Translations under genes and position numbers: made by a program
Shown here: positions 1-8,605 of the stretch, one piece after another
How the letters are laid out: each line of letters starts with the position of its first letter
How positions within the stretch are numbered: position 1 is the first letter of the stretch
From: UBA6059 sp964351595
Lineage (GTDB): Bacteria; Bacteroidota; Bacteroidia; Cytophagales; Cyclobacteriaceae
Length of the DNA: 64,000 bases
NCBI GenBank assembly: GCA_964351595.1
Contig: CAYGOT010000002.1
Span: 1 to 64,000 of the forward strand
Direction of reading: 5' to 3'
Notes under the pieces: generated by a model
The model's input: the letters and a program-made list of their open reading frames with translations, nothing else
Told to the model about the DNA's origin: nothing
Database searches by the model: none

Positions 1-27
1 GCGTCCTAACCCCTAGACGAACGGACC
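1..27 (-). tRNA. tRNA-Glu, 5' end only (cut by window edge)
   Basis: Read on the minus strand the first 27 bases give GGTCCGT followed by the D-arm pattern TCGTCTAG-GGGTT-AGGAC. This is the classic 5' half of bacterial tRNA-Glu. The acceptor 5' strand and the D-arm are present; the anticodon lies outside the window, so the isotype rests on the D-arm pattern alone. A well-spaced Bacteroidota promoter sits just upstream. Confidence 0.75.
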
Positions 28-43
28 ATTTTCTTTCGAGGTG

Positions 44-73
44 CAAATATAATTGCCTGTTCAATATTTGCAA
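44..73 (-). promoter_or_regulatory. Bacteroidota promoter for the tRNA-Glu gene
   Basis: On the minus strand a TTG at 73-71 is followed after exactly 19 bases by TATATTTG (51-44), matching the -33 TTG / -7 TAnnTTTG consensus of Bacteroidota housekeeping sigma factor. It lies 16 bases upstream of the mature tRNA 5' end. Confidence 0.65.
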
Positions 74-136
74 TAGCAAGCAAAAGAAAAATCACTAAAA
101 AATGATCCTTAGCCTACGCACTCTTTCCAAGCATTG

Positions 137-167
137 TTTGTTTTAAAAAAAGCTAATGATAGCTTTG
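137..167 (+). promoter_or_regulatory. Bacteroidota promoter for gapA
   Basis: TTTG at 137-140 and TAGCTTTG at 160-167 are separated by 19 bases, a full match to the Bacteroidota -33/-7 consensus. The start codon is 38 bases downstream. With the facing promoter at 44-73 it forms a divergent promoter region serving tRNA-Glu and gapA. Confidence 0.65.
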
Positions 168-204
168 TGAACTATTTAATACACTAATTAAAAATTAAGG
201 ACGT

Positions 205-1218
205 ATGTCAACAACTAAAATTGGAATCAACGGATTCGGCAGAATTGGAAGACTTGTTTTTCGCTCTGCTGTAGAGCAATCAGATATAGATGTGGTCGGA
301 ATCAATGACCTGGTAGATGTGGATTATATGGCATATATGCTCAAATATGACTCTACGCATGGGAAGTTCAATGGTACCGTGGATGTAAAAGATGGAAACC
401 TGATCGTCAATGGCAAGACTGTCAGAGTGACTTCTGAGAGAGATCCTGCCAATCTAAACTGGAGTGGTATCGGAGCTGAGTATGTAGTAGAATCTACAGG
501 TCTATTTCTCACAAAGGAATCAGCAGAAGGCCACATCAAGGCGGGTGCAAAAAAGGTAGTAATGTCTGCCCCTTCTAAGGACGACACCCCGATGTTCGTG
601 ATGGGCGTCAACCAAGACAAGTACACCAGCGACATGAAGTTCGTTTCCAATGCATCATGCACGACTAACTGCCTGGCACCAATTGCCAAAGTACTTCACG
701 ACAAATTTGGTATTGAGACAGGCCTTATGACCACAGTACATGCAGCCACGGCAACTCAAAAAACTGTAGATGGACCATCTATGAAAGACTGGAGAGGTGG
801 TAGAGGAGCTTATCAGAATATTATCCCTTCATCTACTGGAGCAGCAAAAGCGGTAGGCAAAGTAATTCCGGAATTAAACGGAAAATTGACTGGCATGTCC
901 TTCCGAGTACCTACTCCGGATGTATCAGTAGTCGATCTTACAGTTAACCTAAAGACAGAGACAACATATGAGGCGGTTTGTGCTGCTATGAAAGAAGCTT
1001 CCGAGGGCGCATTGAAGGGTGTGCTAGGCTACACAGAAGATGCTGTCGTATCGATGGATTTCAGAGGAGATAGCCGCACGTCTATATTTGATGCTGGGGC
1101 AGGTATTCAATTGACTCCTACATTCGTGAAAGTCGTATCATGGTATGACAATGAGTGGGGATACTCAATGAAGGTAGTTGAACTAGTTCAGCACATGGCT
1201 AAAGTAGATCACGCTTAA
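205..1218 (+). CDS. gapA: Type I glyceraldehyde-3-phosphate dehydrogenase
   Basis: Converts glyceraldehyde-3-phosphate, phosphate and NAD+ to 1,3-bisphosphoglycerate in cytosolic glycolysis, and runs in reverse in gluconeogenesis. The 337-residue length is normal for the family. The N-terminal Rossmann motif NGFGRIGR is at residues 9-16. The catalytic motif SNASCTTNC has the active Cys at 152. The conserved HAATATQK and the STGAAKAVGKV segment of the catalytic domain follow. The ATG start is preceded by AAGGA and a strong promoter. It is a monocistronic gene closed by a hairpin terminator. Confidence 0.97.
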   Translation: MSTTKIGINGFGRIGRLVFRSAVEQSDIDVVGINDLVDVDYMAYMLKYDSTHGKFNGTVDVKDGNLIVNGKTVRVTSERDPANLNWSGIGAEYVVESTGLFLTKESAEGHIKAGAKKVVMSAPSKDDTPMFVMGVNQDKYTSDMKFVSNASCTTNCLAPIAKVLHDKFGIETGLMTTVHAATATQKTVDGPSMKDWRGGRGAYQNIIPSSTGAAKAVGKVIPELNGKLTGMSFRVPTPDVSVVDLTVNLKTETTYEAVCAAMKEASEGALKGVLGYTEDAVVSMDFRGDSRTSIFDAGAGIQLTPTFVKVVSWYDNEWGYSMKVVELVQHMAKVDHA

Positions 1219-1242
1219 GAGTATATAAGGAATAGAATGAAG

Positions 1243-1272
1243 GGTGGTTGTTGCGAGACGACCACCTTTTTT
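1243..1272 (+). terminator. Rho-independent terminator of gapA
   Basis: A GGTGGTTGT stem pairs (with G-U pairs) with ACGACCACC around a short TGCGAG loop and is followed by six T. The hairpin also overlaps the 3' edge of the convergent pncA gene, so it may act for both directions. Confidence 0.75.
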
Positions 1273-1867
1273 ATTTTACTAATACTCCTTTCTTTTCCAA
1301 TTCATTAATAGCGCTAGCGAAATCACCTGGACAAAGGTTTACTGCTCGGGTTCCTTCCTTCAGTACAGTGGTTTGAAAACCAAACTCCTTAGCATCAATA
1401 GCGGTAAACTTCACGCAATAATCAGCGGCAAGACCGACAATATCCACTTCGCTCACGCCTTTCCCTTTTAGGTATTCCCCCAATCCGGTAGATCTCTTCT
1501 TGCCATTATCAAATAGACCACTATAGCTATCTATATTTGAATCTTCACCCTTACGGAATATTTTTTCAATCCATTTAGTATCCAAGTCGCCCGCTAACTC
1601 CGCCCCAAACGATCCTTGCACACAATGGGTCGGCCAGAGTATTTGATCAAGTCCATTTAAGCTAATTACCTCACCGGGTTTGGTGCCTACATGGTTAGCA
1701 GCAAAACTTCCATGGTCAGCCGGATGCCAATCCTGAGTAGCCACTACCAGGCCATATTGACTTTGAATTTGATTGATATAAGGAATTATCTCATCTCCAC
1801 TCGGTACAGCCAACGCACCACCCGGGAGAAAATCATTTTGAACATCTACAATAATAAGTGCTTTCAT
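1271..1867 (-). CDS. pncA: Nicotinamidase
   Basis: Hydrolyses nicotinamide to nicotinate and ammonia, the first step of NAD salvage. The isochorismatase-like fold is clear. The catalytic triad is visible as Asp8 (in DVQNDF), Lys106 and Cys151 (in AADYC). The metal site reads DWHPADH with Asp46, His48 and His52. The 198-residue length is typical. The ATG overlaps the pncB stop in an ATGA junction, so it is the last gene of the operon and probably translationally coupled to the enzyme that uses its product. Confidence 0.95.
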   Translation of the reverse strand: MKALIIVDVQNDFLPGGALAVPSGDEIIPYINQIQSQYGLVVATQDWHPADHGSFAANHVGTKPGEVISLNGLDQILWPTHCVQGSFGAELAGDLDTKWIEKIFRKGEDSNIDSYSGLFDNGKKRSTGLGEYLKGKGVSEVDIVGLAADYCVKFTAIDAKEFGFQTTVLKEGTRAVNLCPGDFASAINELEKKGVLVK

Positions 1868-3342
1868 TCTTCGTCGATTTTCCTAAGCTTCATAATGAGT
1901 GAGGTTCTTAATTCGTGAAGTGACCTTTCCAGCCCCACCGGATAGGTATGGGGATTGACGAACCTCAAAATACTCTTGTCCAGAGTAGCCATTGAGGACT
2001 CTCTACGCGCTCGAATAGTGCCAATTTCCTCTTTTTCAAAAACACCCTTTCCATTTCTAAACACTGGAACCAGTAAATCCTCGCTTTCAAGTTTCTCAGT
2101 GTTTAACCTCCTCCTACGTGTAGAGTCACCCGGGTCAACAATGGTATAATTTTCTTTGGCGCCCAAGTCCTCATGAAATATCATGTCCGCCAGCATCTTT
2201 GCGTCCTTGTAGAACCTCCTCACTTGCTGAACACCAGGTATATTAATCTTTATAGACTGCTCTGAAAGCTTAATTTTATGCTGCCACAGGCCGTTACTAT
2301 CCTTTATTGCCGACAGTTTATACACCGCACCAAGAGCTGGTTGATCATATGCCGTCACCAGCTTCGTACCTATCCCCCATATATCTATTTTTGCTCCTTG
2401 CTCCTTGAGAGAACCGATCAGATACTCATCTAAGTCATTGCTTGCCACCACTTTCACTTCTGCCAATCCAGCAGAATCCAGCTTTCGCCTTGCTATCGTA
2501 CTATAGTAAGCCAGATCCCCAGAGTCTATTCTTATGGCCGTTAGCTCTTTTCCCTTGTCCTTCAGCGCCTTTGCTATCGCAATCGCATTATCAACACCGG
2601 TTTCAGTATTGTAAGTATCCACTAATAGGACACAGTTATTAGGCATTACCTCTGCATAGGTCTCAAAGGCAGCTATCTCAGAGTCAAATGACATGACCCA
2701 GCTATGCGCATGAGTACCACTTACTGGTATCCCAAATAGCTTTCCGGCCATTACATTAGAGGTCGATGAGCAACCTCCTATGTAGGCCGATCGACTAGCG
2801 GCTAACGCCCCATCAATGCCTTGTGCCCTTCTCAACCCAAACTCAAGGATAGGCTCATCTCTGGCTGCCTGAGCTATTCTTGAGGCCTTTGTAGCTATCA
2901 AAGACTGGAAGTTGATCATATTGAGAAGTGGCGTCTCGATGAGTTGGCATTGGAGAATGGGCCCTTTCACTCTGATAAGAGGTTCATTGGGGAAAACAAC
3001 CGTTCCTTCCGGAATAGCATCAATATCAAATGTGAAAGACAATTCCGATAGGTAAGTCAAAAAGCCATCATCAAAAAGAGGAGTACCATCATTGCCCTCA
3101 AGGGTCTGGAGATAGCTTATGTCTTCCGGCTTGAAACTCAGGTTCTCTATATAATCGACAACATAATCCAGTCCACAGGTAATCGTATACCCACCTTTAA
3201 AGGGATTGTCTCTAAAGAATAGATTGAATACCGCCTCTTGATTATGCCTGCCAGACTTCCAATAGCCATAAGCCATCGTGAGTTGATAGAGATCAGTCAG
3301 CAGGGCCATGGAGCCACTATATAAGTCACGGGTTATATTCAT
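1864..3342 (-). CDS. pncB: Nicotinate phosphoribosyltransferase
   Basis: Joins nicotinate and PRPP to make nicotinate mononucleotide (ATP-stimulated), the step after PncA in the Preiss-Handler pathway. At 492 residues it fits the longer NAPRTase group. Visible marks are the N-terminal LLTDLYQLTMAYGYW, the central SGTHAHSW segment holding the phosphorylatable His, and the phosphate-binding IRIDSGDLAYYS. It overlaps eamA upstream and pncA downstream by 4 bp each (ATGA), which indicates one operon for nicotinamide salvage. Confidence 0.95.
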   Translation of the reverse strand: MNITRDLYSGSMALLTDLYQLTMAYGYWKSGRHNQEAVFNLFFRDNPFKGGYTITCGLDYVVDYIENLSFKPEDISYLQTLEGNDGTPLFDDGFLTYLSELSFTFDIDAIPEGTVVFPNEPLIRVKGPILQCQLIETPLLNMINFQSLIATKASRIAQAARDEPILEFGLRRAQGIDGALAASRSAYIGGCSSTSNVMAGKLFGIPVSGTHAHSWVMSFDSEIAAFETYAEVMPNNCVLLVDTYNTETGVDNAIAIAKALKDKGKELTAIRIDSGDLAYYSTIARRKLDSAGLAEVKVVASNDLDEYLIGSLKEQGAKIDIWGIGTKLVTAYDQPALGAVYKLSAIKDSNGLWQHKIKLSEQSIKINIPGVQQVRRFYKDAKMLADMIFHEDLGAKENYTIVDPGDSTRRRRLNTEKLESEDLLVPVFRNGKGVFEKEEIGTIRARRESSMATLDKSILRFVNPHTYPVGLERSLHELRTSLIMKLRKIDEE

Positions 3343-4178
3343 GAAACGCTTGCCTTTTTAAAAACCAGGTTAAGAATGACTCCAGCAAGCACCAATGCCA
3401 TGCCGAGGTAGGTCATAAGGTTGAATGTCTCTCCGAAAATAATAAAGCCAAAGCCTAAAGAATAAATGAGTCCGGTATAATTAACAATTGCGACACGATT
3501 GACCTCTTCATTCTGGTAAGACCTGGTCATGAAGTACTGTGCTATCTGCGTGAGCACGCCAATAGCAATCAGCACTATCCAGTCAATCCCCACGGGTTGG
3601 ACCCATTGAAATATGGATATGATGCCGGCGATGGGCAAGGTGACCAAGGGAAAATAAAGAATGATAACCAACGGATGCTCTGATGTCTTCAGCATCCGGA
3701 TAAAATTATAAGCCAGTCCCATGAAAAAAGAGGCTGTGATACCGATCAGTAAGTGACTCATGGATATGCGCGTATCGAACCCCTGAACAGTAATAATCCC
3801 AAGAAAGGAAATAAAGAAAAACAACCACTGGATCGATTTGACCTTCTCTCGCAGGAGAAATATGGCTAAAATAGAAGTAAACACTGGCGCTAAATACTGT
3901 AGTGTAGAGGCTGTGGCCAGCGGGATTTGCTGAAGTAGCGTGAAGTAGAGAAAAAGTGCAATCGCTCCGCTTACTCCTCTTGCTACGAGTATCAGTTTGT
4001 TGGTACCCCAAATGGAAACGCGCTGTACCCTCAGCGCAAATGCACTGATGATCAAAGATATGATAGATCGAAAAAATATGATCTCTATAGGCGGAATATG
4101 TGGGACTAGCTTGACTCCTACCTTCATCAAAGTAAAGGTGAAGGTGGCAATGAGCATGTAGCGGATACCTCTGCTCAC
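3339..4178 (-). CDS. EamA/DMT-family membrane transporter
   Basis: A 279-residue protein with about ten hydrophobic segments arranged as two five-helix EamA repeats, typical of drug/metabolite transporters in the inner membrane. The start is a GTG overlapping the TGA of the upstream ABC ATPase gene; an ATG at 4157 would shorten the first helix. The substrate cannot be read from sequence. Its position between an ABC ATPase and pncB/pncA makes a nicotinamide- or pyridine-related substrate conceivable, but this is inference from context only. Confidence 0.85.
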   Translation of the reverse strand: MSRGIRYMLIATFTFTLMKVGVKLVPHIPPIEIIFFRSIISLIISAFALRVQRVSIWGTNKLILVARGVSGAIALFLYFTLLQQIPLATASTLQYLAPVFTSILAIFLLREKVKSIQWLFFFISFLGIITVQGFDTRISMSHLLIGITASFFMGLAYNFIRMLKTSEHPLVIILYFPLVTLPIAGIISIFQWVQPVGIDWIVLIAIGVLTQIAQYFMTRSYQNEEVNRVAIVNYTGLIYSLGFGFIIFGETFNLMTYLGMALVLAGVILNLVFKKASVS

Positions 4179-4825
4179 CGCTGGACTATTCCATCTTTGA
4201 TCTCAAGCTTACGGTCCGCCATATTCGCTAATTGCTCATTGTGTGTTACGATCACAAATGTCTGATCAAACTTTTCTCTTAACTCAAAAAATAATTTGTG
4301 CAAGTCTTCTGCATTGGCACTGTCCAAGTTGCCAGAGGGCTCGTCTGCGAATATGATCGCCGGGCTATTTATTAAAGCCCTGGCTACAGCCACGCGCTGC
4401 TGCTCACCTCCACTTAGTTGAGAAGGCTTATGATCACCCCGATCCTTTATACCGAGTAAGTCCAATAGCTCTTTCGCTCTACGCTCTATTGACTTGTCTG
4501 CGCCACCTATATATGCTGGGATACATATATTCTCCAAAGCGCTAAACTCAGGCAATAGATTATGAAACTGAAATACGAATCCTATTTTGGTATTGCGGAA
4601 CTGCGCGAGTTTTTTGGAAGGCAACTTGAAGGCCTCTGTTCCGTCAATCATGACACTGCCGCTATCTGGACTATCCAGTGTACCAAGTATATGAAGAAGG
4701 GTACTTTTGCCAGCCCCGCTTGCACCAACTACTGAAACTATCTCGGCTTTCTTGATTTCAAGGTCAATGCCCTTCAAGACGGTCAACTGACCATGAGATT
4801 TATGAATATTAGAAGCTAGAAGCAT
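4175..4825 (-). CDS. LolD/MacB-type ABC transporter ATPase
   Basis: A 216-residue ATP-binding subunit with Walker A GASGAGKST (34-42), a Q-loop in VFQFHNLLPEF, signature LSGGEQQRVAVARAL, Walker B IIFADEPSGNLD and switch His in VTHNEQ. Sequence style matches LolD, the ATPase of the lipoprotein release complex LolCDE. No permease gene is adjacent, so the partner must be encoded elsewhere. It heads the operon with eamA-pncB-pncA. A TATCTTTG box at 4841-4834 may be its -7 element, but the TTTG upstream is 22 bases away, longer than usual. Confidence 0.9.
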   Translation of the reverse strand: MLLASNIHKSHGQLTVLKGIDLEIKKAEIVSVVGASGAGKSTLLHILGTLDSPDSGSVMIDGTEAFKLPSKKLAQFRNTKIGFVFQFHNLLPEFSALENICIPAYIGGADKSIERRAKELLDLLGIKDRGDHKPSQLSGGEQQRVAVARALINSPAIIFADEPSGNLDSANAEDLHKLFFELREKFDQTFVIVTHNEQLANMADRKLEIKDGIVQR

Positions 4826-4867
4826 GAGTGCGGCAAAGATAGTTGCTTCAAAAGCTTAAAAAACAAA

Positions 4868-4887
4868 GGCCGCATAAATATGCGGCC
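4868..4887 (-). terminator. Terminator hairpin between siaC-like gene and lolD-like gene
   Basis: GGCCGCAT-AAAT-ATGCGGCC is a perfect 8-bp stem with a 4-base loop. On the minus strand it is followed by TTTGTTTTTT, which fits a Rho-independent terminator ending the siaC-like transcript just before the next operon begins. Confidence 0.75.
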
Positions 4888-4941
4888 TTATTTCGGAACA
4901 GTATTGCTGTCCCATAGCTGGTTGAATCGTTGACTAGAAAA

Positions 4942-5349
4942 CTATGCTGCCTCCATCGTCAAACTGTTAATATCTTCTACTTCTATAAGGTTGAACTCCA
5001 TGTCCAGACCATAGCTGAAATCCTCACCAATCTCCAACATATCGTCATCCCAATCTTCGTAGTACCAGTTGATGACTACCACTTTCCTCAACTCCCTTTG
5101 AACTTCATTCATTTTCTTGAATAGGTTGAATAAGCATTTAGTCGAGCTGGTATTGAAGTACTCCATGCTTACGTTGACTATTAATACCGGCTCAATGGAA
5201 CTGGCAAACTCGTCAACAAAATCTATCAATCGCTGATAGAACATAAGCGGATTTTCAGGACTTGATCTACCGCTTATCCGAAGAGTTCTTTCACCATTGT
5301 TATAATCCACGAGAGGTGTAACCCTCGTTTGTTCAATTAAAAATTTCAT
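4942..5349 (-). CDS. SiaC-family regulatory phosphoprotein (DUF1987)
   Basis: The 135-residue protein has the SiaC/DUF1987 layout, including EYFNTSSTK at residues 63-71. This is the segment that carries the phosphorylated Thr in characterised SiaC, a STAS-like partner switch that binds the diguanylate cyclase SiaD in Pseudomonas. No SiaA phosphatase, SiaB kinase or SiaD cyclase is nearby, so it is an orphan here and its partner is unknown. The gene stands alone, followed by a terminator. A TAAGTTTG box at 5381-5374 could be its -7 element, though no matching -33 is seen. Confidence 0.85.
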   Translation of the reverse strand: MKFLIEQTRVTPLVDYNNGERTLRISGRSSPENPLMFYQRLIDFVDEFASSIEPVLIVNVSMEYFNTSSTKCLFNLFKKMNEVQRELRKVVVINWYYEDWDDDMLEIGEDFSYGLDMEFNLIEVEDINSLTMEAA

Positions 5350-5583
5350 AGCTGGTCATCTTTAATTACAATTCAAACTTAGACGCTCACCAGATAGAAT
5401 AAAATAGAGGATTCTCTTAAATTGAACTTTAAGGGAAAAATAGAGACTTATTCAATGAAAGTCGGTTTCATTGTTCATTATTCCAATAAAAGCATGTGAA
5501 ATATCTAAGGACGGTCTATTTGATAAATCATGGCAGATAACTGTTCTGTGACAACTACTTATATCAGTAAGTAATCTACCTAA

Positions 5584-6237
5584 TCAGTCAAGTTCAATAA
5601 TTTGATTTTTAATAGCATACTTAACCAGCTCGGCTGTGGACCTAAGCTTAAGTTTTTGAATAATATGATTTCGATGAGCATCAACAGTCCTGATACTAAT
5701 GAATAATTTGTCCGCTATGTCGCGATTGCTCATACCAGACGCTATCAACTTCAAGACTTCTTCCTCCCGCTTTGATAAATCGCCAGTCTTCTTAGGCTTA
5801 TCAGAAATATCATTTTCATAAAAACCTTTGAGGATTACTTCTGAAACCTTGTCACTAAAAAATTTATCTCCCTGATACACTTTGGTGATAGCCTCTATAA
5901 GCGTATCTCTACTCGAATCTTTAGGTATGTAGCCCCTTACTCCAGCCTTAATCGACTGTTTCACGTATCCCATAGTTACATCCATTGAAAGGATAATTAC
6001 CTTCAATTCAGGGTACAGCTCAATTGCTTTCTCACTGAGCGTGACACCATCCATTTTTGGCATATTGATATCAACAAGTAATATATCAGGAAGGCCACTA
6101 CTCAACAGTTCCATAGCAATGACACCATTCTCAGCCTGGCCCACAATCTCTAAATCATCTACAGATGTAAGCATAGAAATGATTCCTTGACGTACCAACG
6201 CATGATCGTCAACCACAATGATCTTTATCTTACTCAT
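5584..6237 (-). CDS. NarL/FixJ-family response regulator
   Basis: A two-domain transcription regulator of 217 residues. The receiver domain (1-120) has the acidic pair DD at 10-11, the phospho-acceptor Asp56 in LLVDINMP, and Lys in GYIPKD. The LuxR-type HTH (about 152-217) reads LSKREEEVLKLIASGMSNRDIADKL. It overlaps the upstream sensor kinase gene by 8 bp, and that HisKA_3-type kinase is the natural cognate partner. The regulated genes are not evident from the window. Confidence 0.92.
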   Translation of the reverse strand: MSKIKIIVVDDHALVRQGIISMLTSVDDLEIVGQAENGVIAMELLSSGLPDILLVDINMPKMDGVTLSEKAIELYPELKVIILSMDVTMGYVKQSIKAGVRGYIPKDSSRDTLIEAITKVYQGDKFFSDKVSEVILKGFYENDISDKPKKTGDLSKREEEVLKLIASGMSNRDIADKLFISIRTVDAHRNHIIQKLKLRSTAELVKYAIKNQIIELD

Positions 6238-8038
6238 CTCTCTTTTCTAAGGGCATCAATGGAAACAAACAATGAATACTAGTACCTTCATTTGGCGTGG
6301 AAGTAACGTCAAAAAGACCGTTAAAAAGCAGGGTACGCTCCTTCATGTTTTTCAGACCATTACCCAAGGAATCAACGAGACTTTCTTTAGAAAATCCAAT
6401 ACCATCATCATTAATATCTAATTTAATATATTTCTCGGTTCGGTCAATAGAGAGTTTCACAGAAGTTGCCTCAGCATATTTCAATATGTTGTTCAATGCT
6501 TCCTGTACAATTCTATAAATGGTATTCGATAGCTCCGGGGATATATCTTTCAAGATACTCATATTCACTTTTGGAGCGATATCCGCCGATTTCCTCACCT
6601 CTTCCACCAGATACTGAATGGCTTTATTCAAGCCATGCTCTTCAACAATTTTTGAAGACAGGTTTTTTGTAATTCTTCTTGCCTCTTCGAGTATAAGATC
6701 AATCAATTCTTCAACATCCTCAATGCCGTCTACCTTCTGCTCCGCCGTTTGCTCGATTGACATTAACCTATATTTGGCTGCCACTAGCATTTGGCCAATC
6801 CCATCATGAATCTCCCTTGATATCCGTCTGCGCTCCTGTTCCTGGCCTCTATAAATCGACGATTTCAAATTTCTTTGCTCAGTGATATCCTGGATCAAGC
6901 CAAAAATATTTCGGATCTTCTTCTCTTTATCATAGATAATTTTTCCTGTACTCCTGACAGTTTTGTGGTTCCCATCAGGCATTAACATTCTATGTTCTAC
7001 ACTGTAAACGGTATGCCTTCTAAGTAGTACCTCTTCAAATATTTTTCTGTCTTGCGGATGAATATTCTGTAGGTAGTCATCATAATTATACTCGTTTTGA
7101 TTTAATTCAAGAATGTTTTTGAACCCCTGAGAACACGAAAAGCGATCATTCTTAATGTCCCATTCAAAACTGCCAATAACACCAACCTTTTCTGCCTCAT
7201 CGAGAATAGCCTTATTCCTCACTAATTCATCAGCATCTTTCTTTTTCTGAGTAATGTCGGAAATAGTACCAGACATTCGCAAAGGCAAACCTCTATCAGA
7301 GTAGTCAATCACCTTACCTAATACTTGTGCTGCCTTTTGCATTCCGCCATCCACGGTATAGGAGATCTCATGTTGAAAAATCTCGGTCTTACCAGAAAGG
7401 TGATCCGACAATGCCCGCTTAACTTCTTCTAACTGAGTGCTGCTATTAGCTTGTTTGGGTAGGAAATAATTAAATCTAATCTCAGAGGGTAAATCTTCAA
7501 TATTCAATATCTCTCGTGACCTTTTGTTGTAGACGATAGACCCTCCGTTGACATCCAAATCGAACGTACCCATCTCTGATCCGGAAATAGCAAGCTCTAA
7601 ACGCTCTTTATTGACCTTCAATTCTTCTTCGGCTTGTTGCTTTTCACGCCGTACATCAAATTCGTTCATGGCCCTGTCTATCGCAAAAGGCAACCTTTCC
7701 AGGTTATTCTTGGATACAAGATCTGTGACCCCCTGCTTCAAGGCTTCCACAGCAGTCTCATCCCCCAAGAATCCTGAAACTACTATGAAAGGAATATCCA
7801 ACTCACTCCTTTTCAGTTCATGGAATGCATCCAGTGCAGTCGTAGAAGGTAGATTATAGTCTGAAATAATTAGTGTGGGTTGAAATAAAGTCAATTCCTC
7901 AGTGAAAAGATCAAGCCTATCAACATTTCGAAAATCGAAATCATACTTTGCTCTTTTTAGAACAAGTCTTATAATCTCAGCATCATCGAGGTTATCCTCT
8001 AAAAGAAGGATTTTGAACCGACGTGGGGAGCGGGTCAT
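6230..8038 (-). CDS. Cytosolic REC-PAS-PAS-HisKA_3 sensor histidine kinase
   Basis: At 602 residues, this soluble kinase begins with a receiver domain (8-128, Asp60 in IISDYNLP). Two PAS-like domains follow (about 145-265 and 283-390). Then comes a HisKA_3 dimerisation region with the phospho-acceptor His411 in SREIHDGIGQ, and a C-terminal HATPase with NNILKYA and DDGIGF. HisKA_3 kinases pair with NarL-type regulators, as found directly downstream. No membrane segment is visible. The ATG overlaps the stop of the preceding single-domain regulator gene by 1 bp. Confidence 0.92.
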   Translation of the reverse strand: MTRSPRRFKILLLEDNLDDAEIIRLVLKRAKYDFDFRNVDRLDLFTEELTLFQPTLIISDYNLPSTTALDAFHELKRSELDIPFIVVSGFLGDETAVEALKQGVTDLVSKNNLERLPFAIDRAMNEFDVRREKQQAEEELKVNKERLELAISGSEMGTFDLDVNGGSIVYNKRSREILNIEDLPSEIRFNYFLPKQANSSTQLEEVKRALSDHLSGKTEIFQHEISYTVDGGMQKAAQVLGKVIDYSDRGLPLRMSGTISDITQKKKDADELVRNKAILDEAEKVGVIGSFEWDIKNDRFSCSQGFKNILELNQNEYNYDDYLQNIHPQDRKIFEEVLLRRHTVYSVEHRMLMPDGNHKTVRSTGKIIYDKEKKIRNIFGLIQDITEQRNLKSSIYRGQEQERRRISREIHDGIGQMLVAAKYRLMSIEQTAEQKVDGIEDVEELIDLILEEARRITKNLSSKIVEEHGLNKAIQYLVEEVRKSADIAPKVNMSILKDISPELSNTIYRIVQEALNNILKYAEATSVKLSIDRTEKYIKLDINDDGIGFSKESLVDSLGNGLKNMKERTLLFNGLFDVTSTPNEGTSIHCLFPLMPLEKRDE

Positions 8039-8472
8039 TATTTATGTTGGGGTGCTATATTGGTATTTAACCAATAGGTCCCAACATTTACTATCGCTTT
8101 TGCAAACTCTTCAAAATCAAGCGGCTTGACTATGTAGCTGTTTACTCCCAAGTTGTAGCTTTTAAAAATATCCCGCTCTTCTTGAGAAGAAGTGAGCATA
8201 ACCACAGGTATCTGCTCGGTAGTTGGCTCTTTTTTGACGAGTTCCAGGATTTCCAGTCCGTTGAGCTTTGGTAGCTTTAAATCCAGAAATATAACCTTGG
8301 GCTTGACTGAGATATCCCTCTCGCTATACTTCCCTTTACCAAATAAAAAATCTACGGCTTCAGCCCCATCTTTTATCCACTTGAGGCGATCAGCAAGATT
8401 TTTCCGTTTGAGGGATCGGATGGTCATTTCTGCGTCATCCGCATTGTCTTCTATAAGAAGTATATCTATCAT
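8038..8472 (-). CDS. Single-domain (Rcp1-like) response regulator
   Basis: A 144-residue receiver without an output domain. The acidic cluster EDNADD begins at residue 8, the phospho-acceptor is Asp64 in IFLDLKLPK, and the conserved Lys is in YIVKPLDF. This sequence type matches Rcp1-like regulators that accept phosphate from phytochrome-like kinases, which fits the SVSHDLRAPLRAI-type kinase encoded next to it at 8606-10735. It probably relays phosphate between the two kinases flanking it. Confidence 0.9.
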   Translation of the reverse strand: MIDILLIEDNADDAEMTIRSLKRKNLADRLKWIKDGAEAVDFLFGKGKYSERDISVKPKVIFLDLKLPKLNGLEILELVKKEPTTEQIPVVMLTSSQEERDIFKSYNLGVNSYIVKPLDFEEFAKAIVNVGTYWLNTNIAPQHK

Positions 8473-8605
8473 GACTTAGCACCTGCAAATAAGCACAATT
8501 AGAAGACTCACACAATAGGTAAAATCCTTAACCTCATATGAGATTCACTTAATACTCAAATCACTTTGAGAAGGCAGGAGTAAAAATGCAGGTCTAGATC
8601 ATCAA

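Noticed and set aside
324..689. Long antisense frame within gapA
   Set aside because: This is a shadow of a highly conserved gene with no independent signals; the same reasoning applies to the antisense frames within the rnf and nifJ genes.
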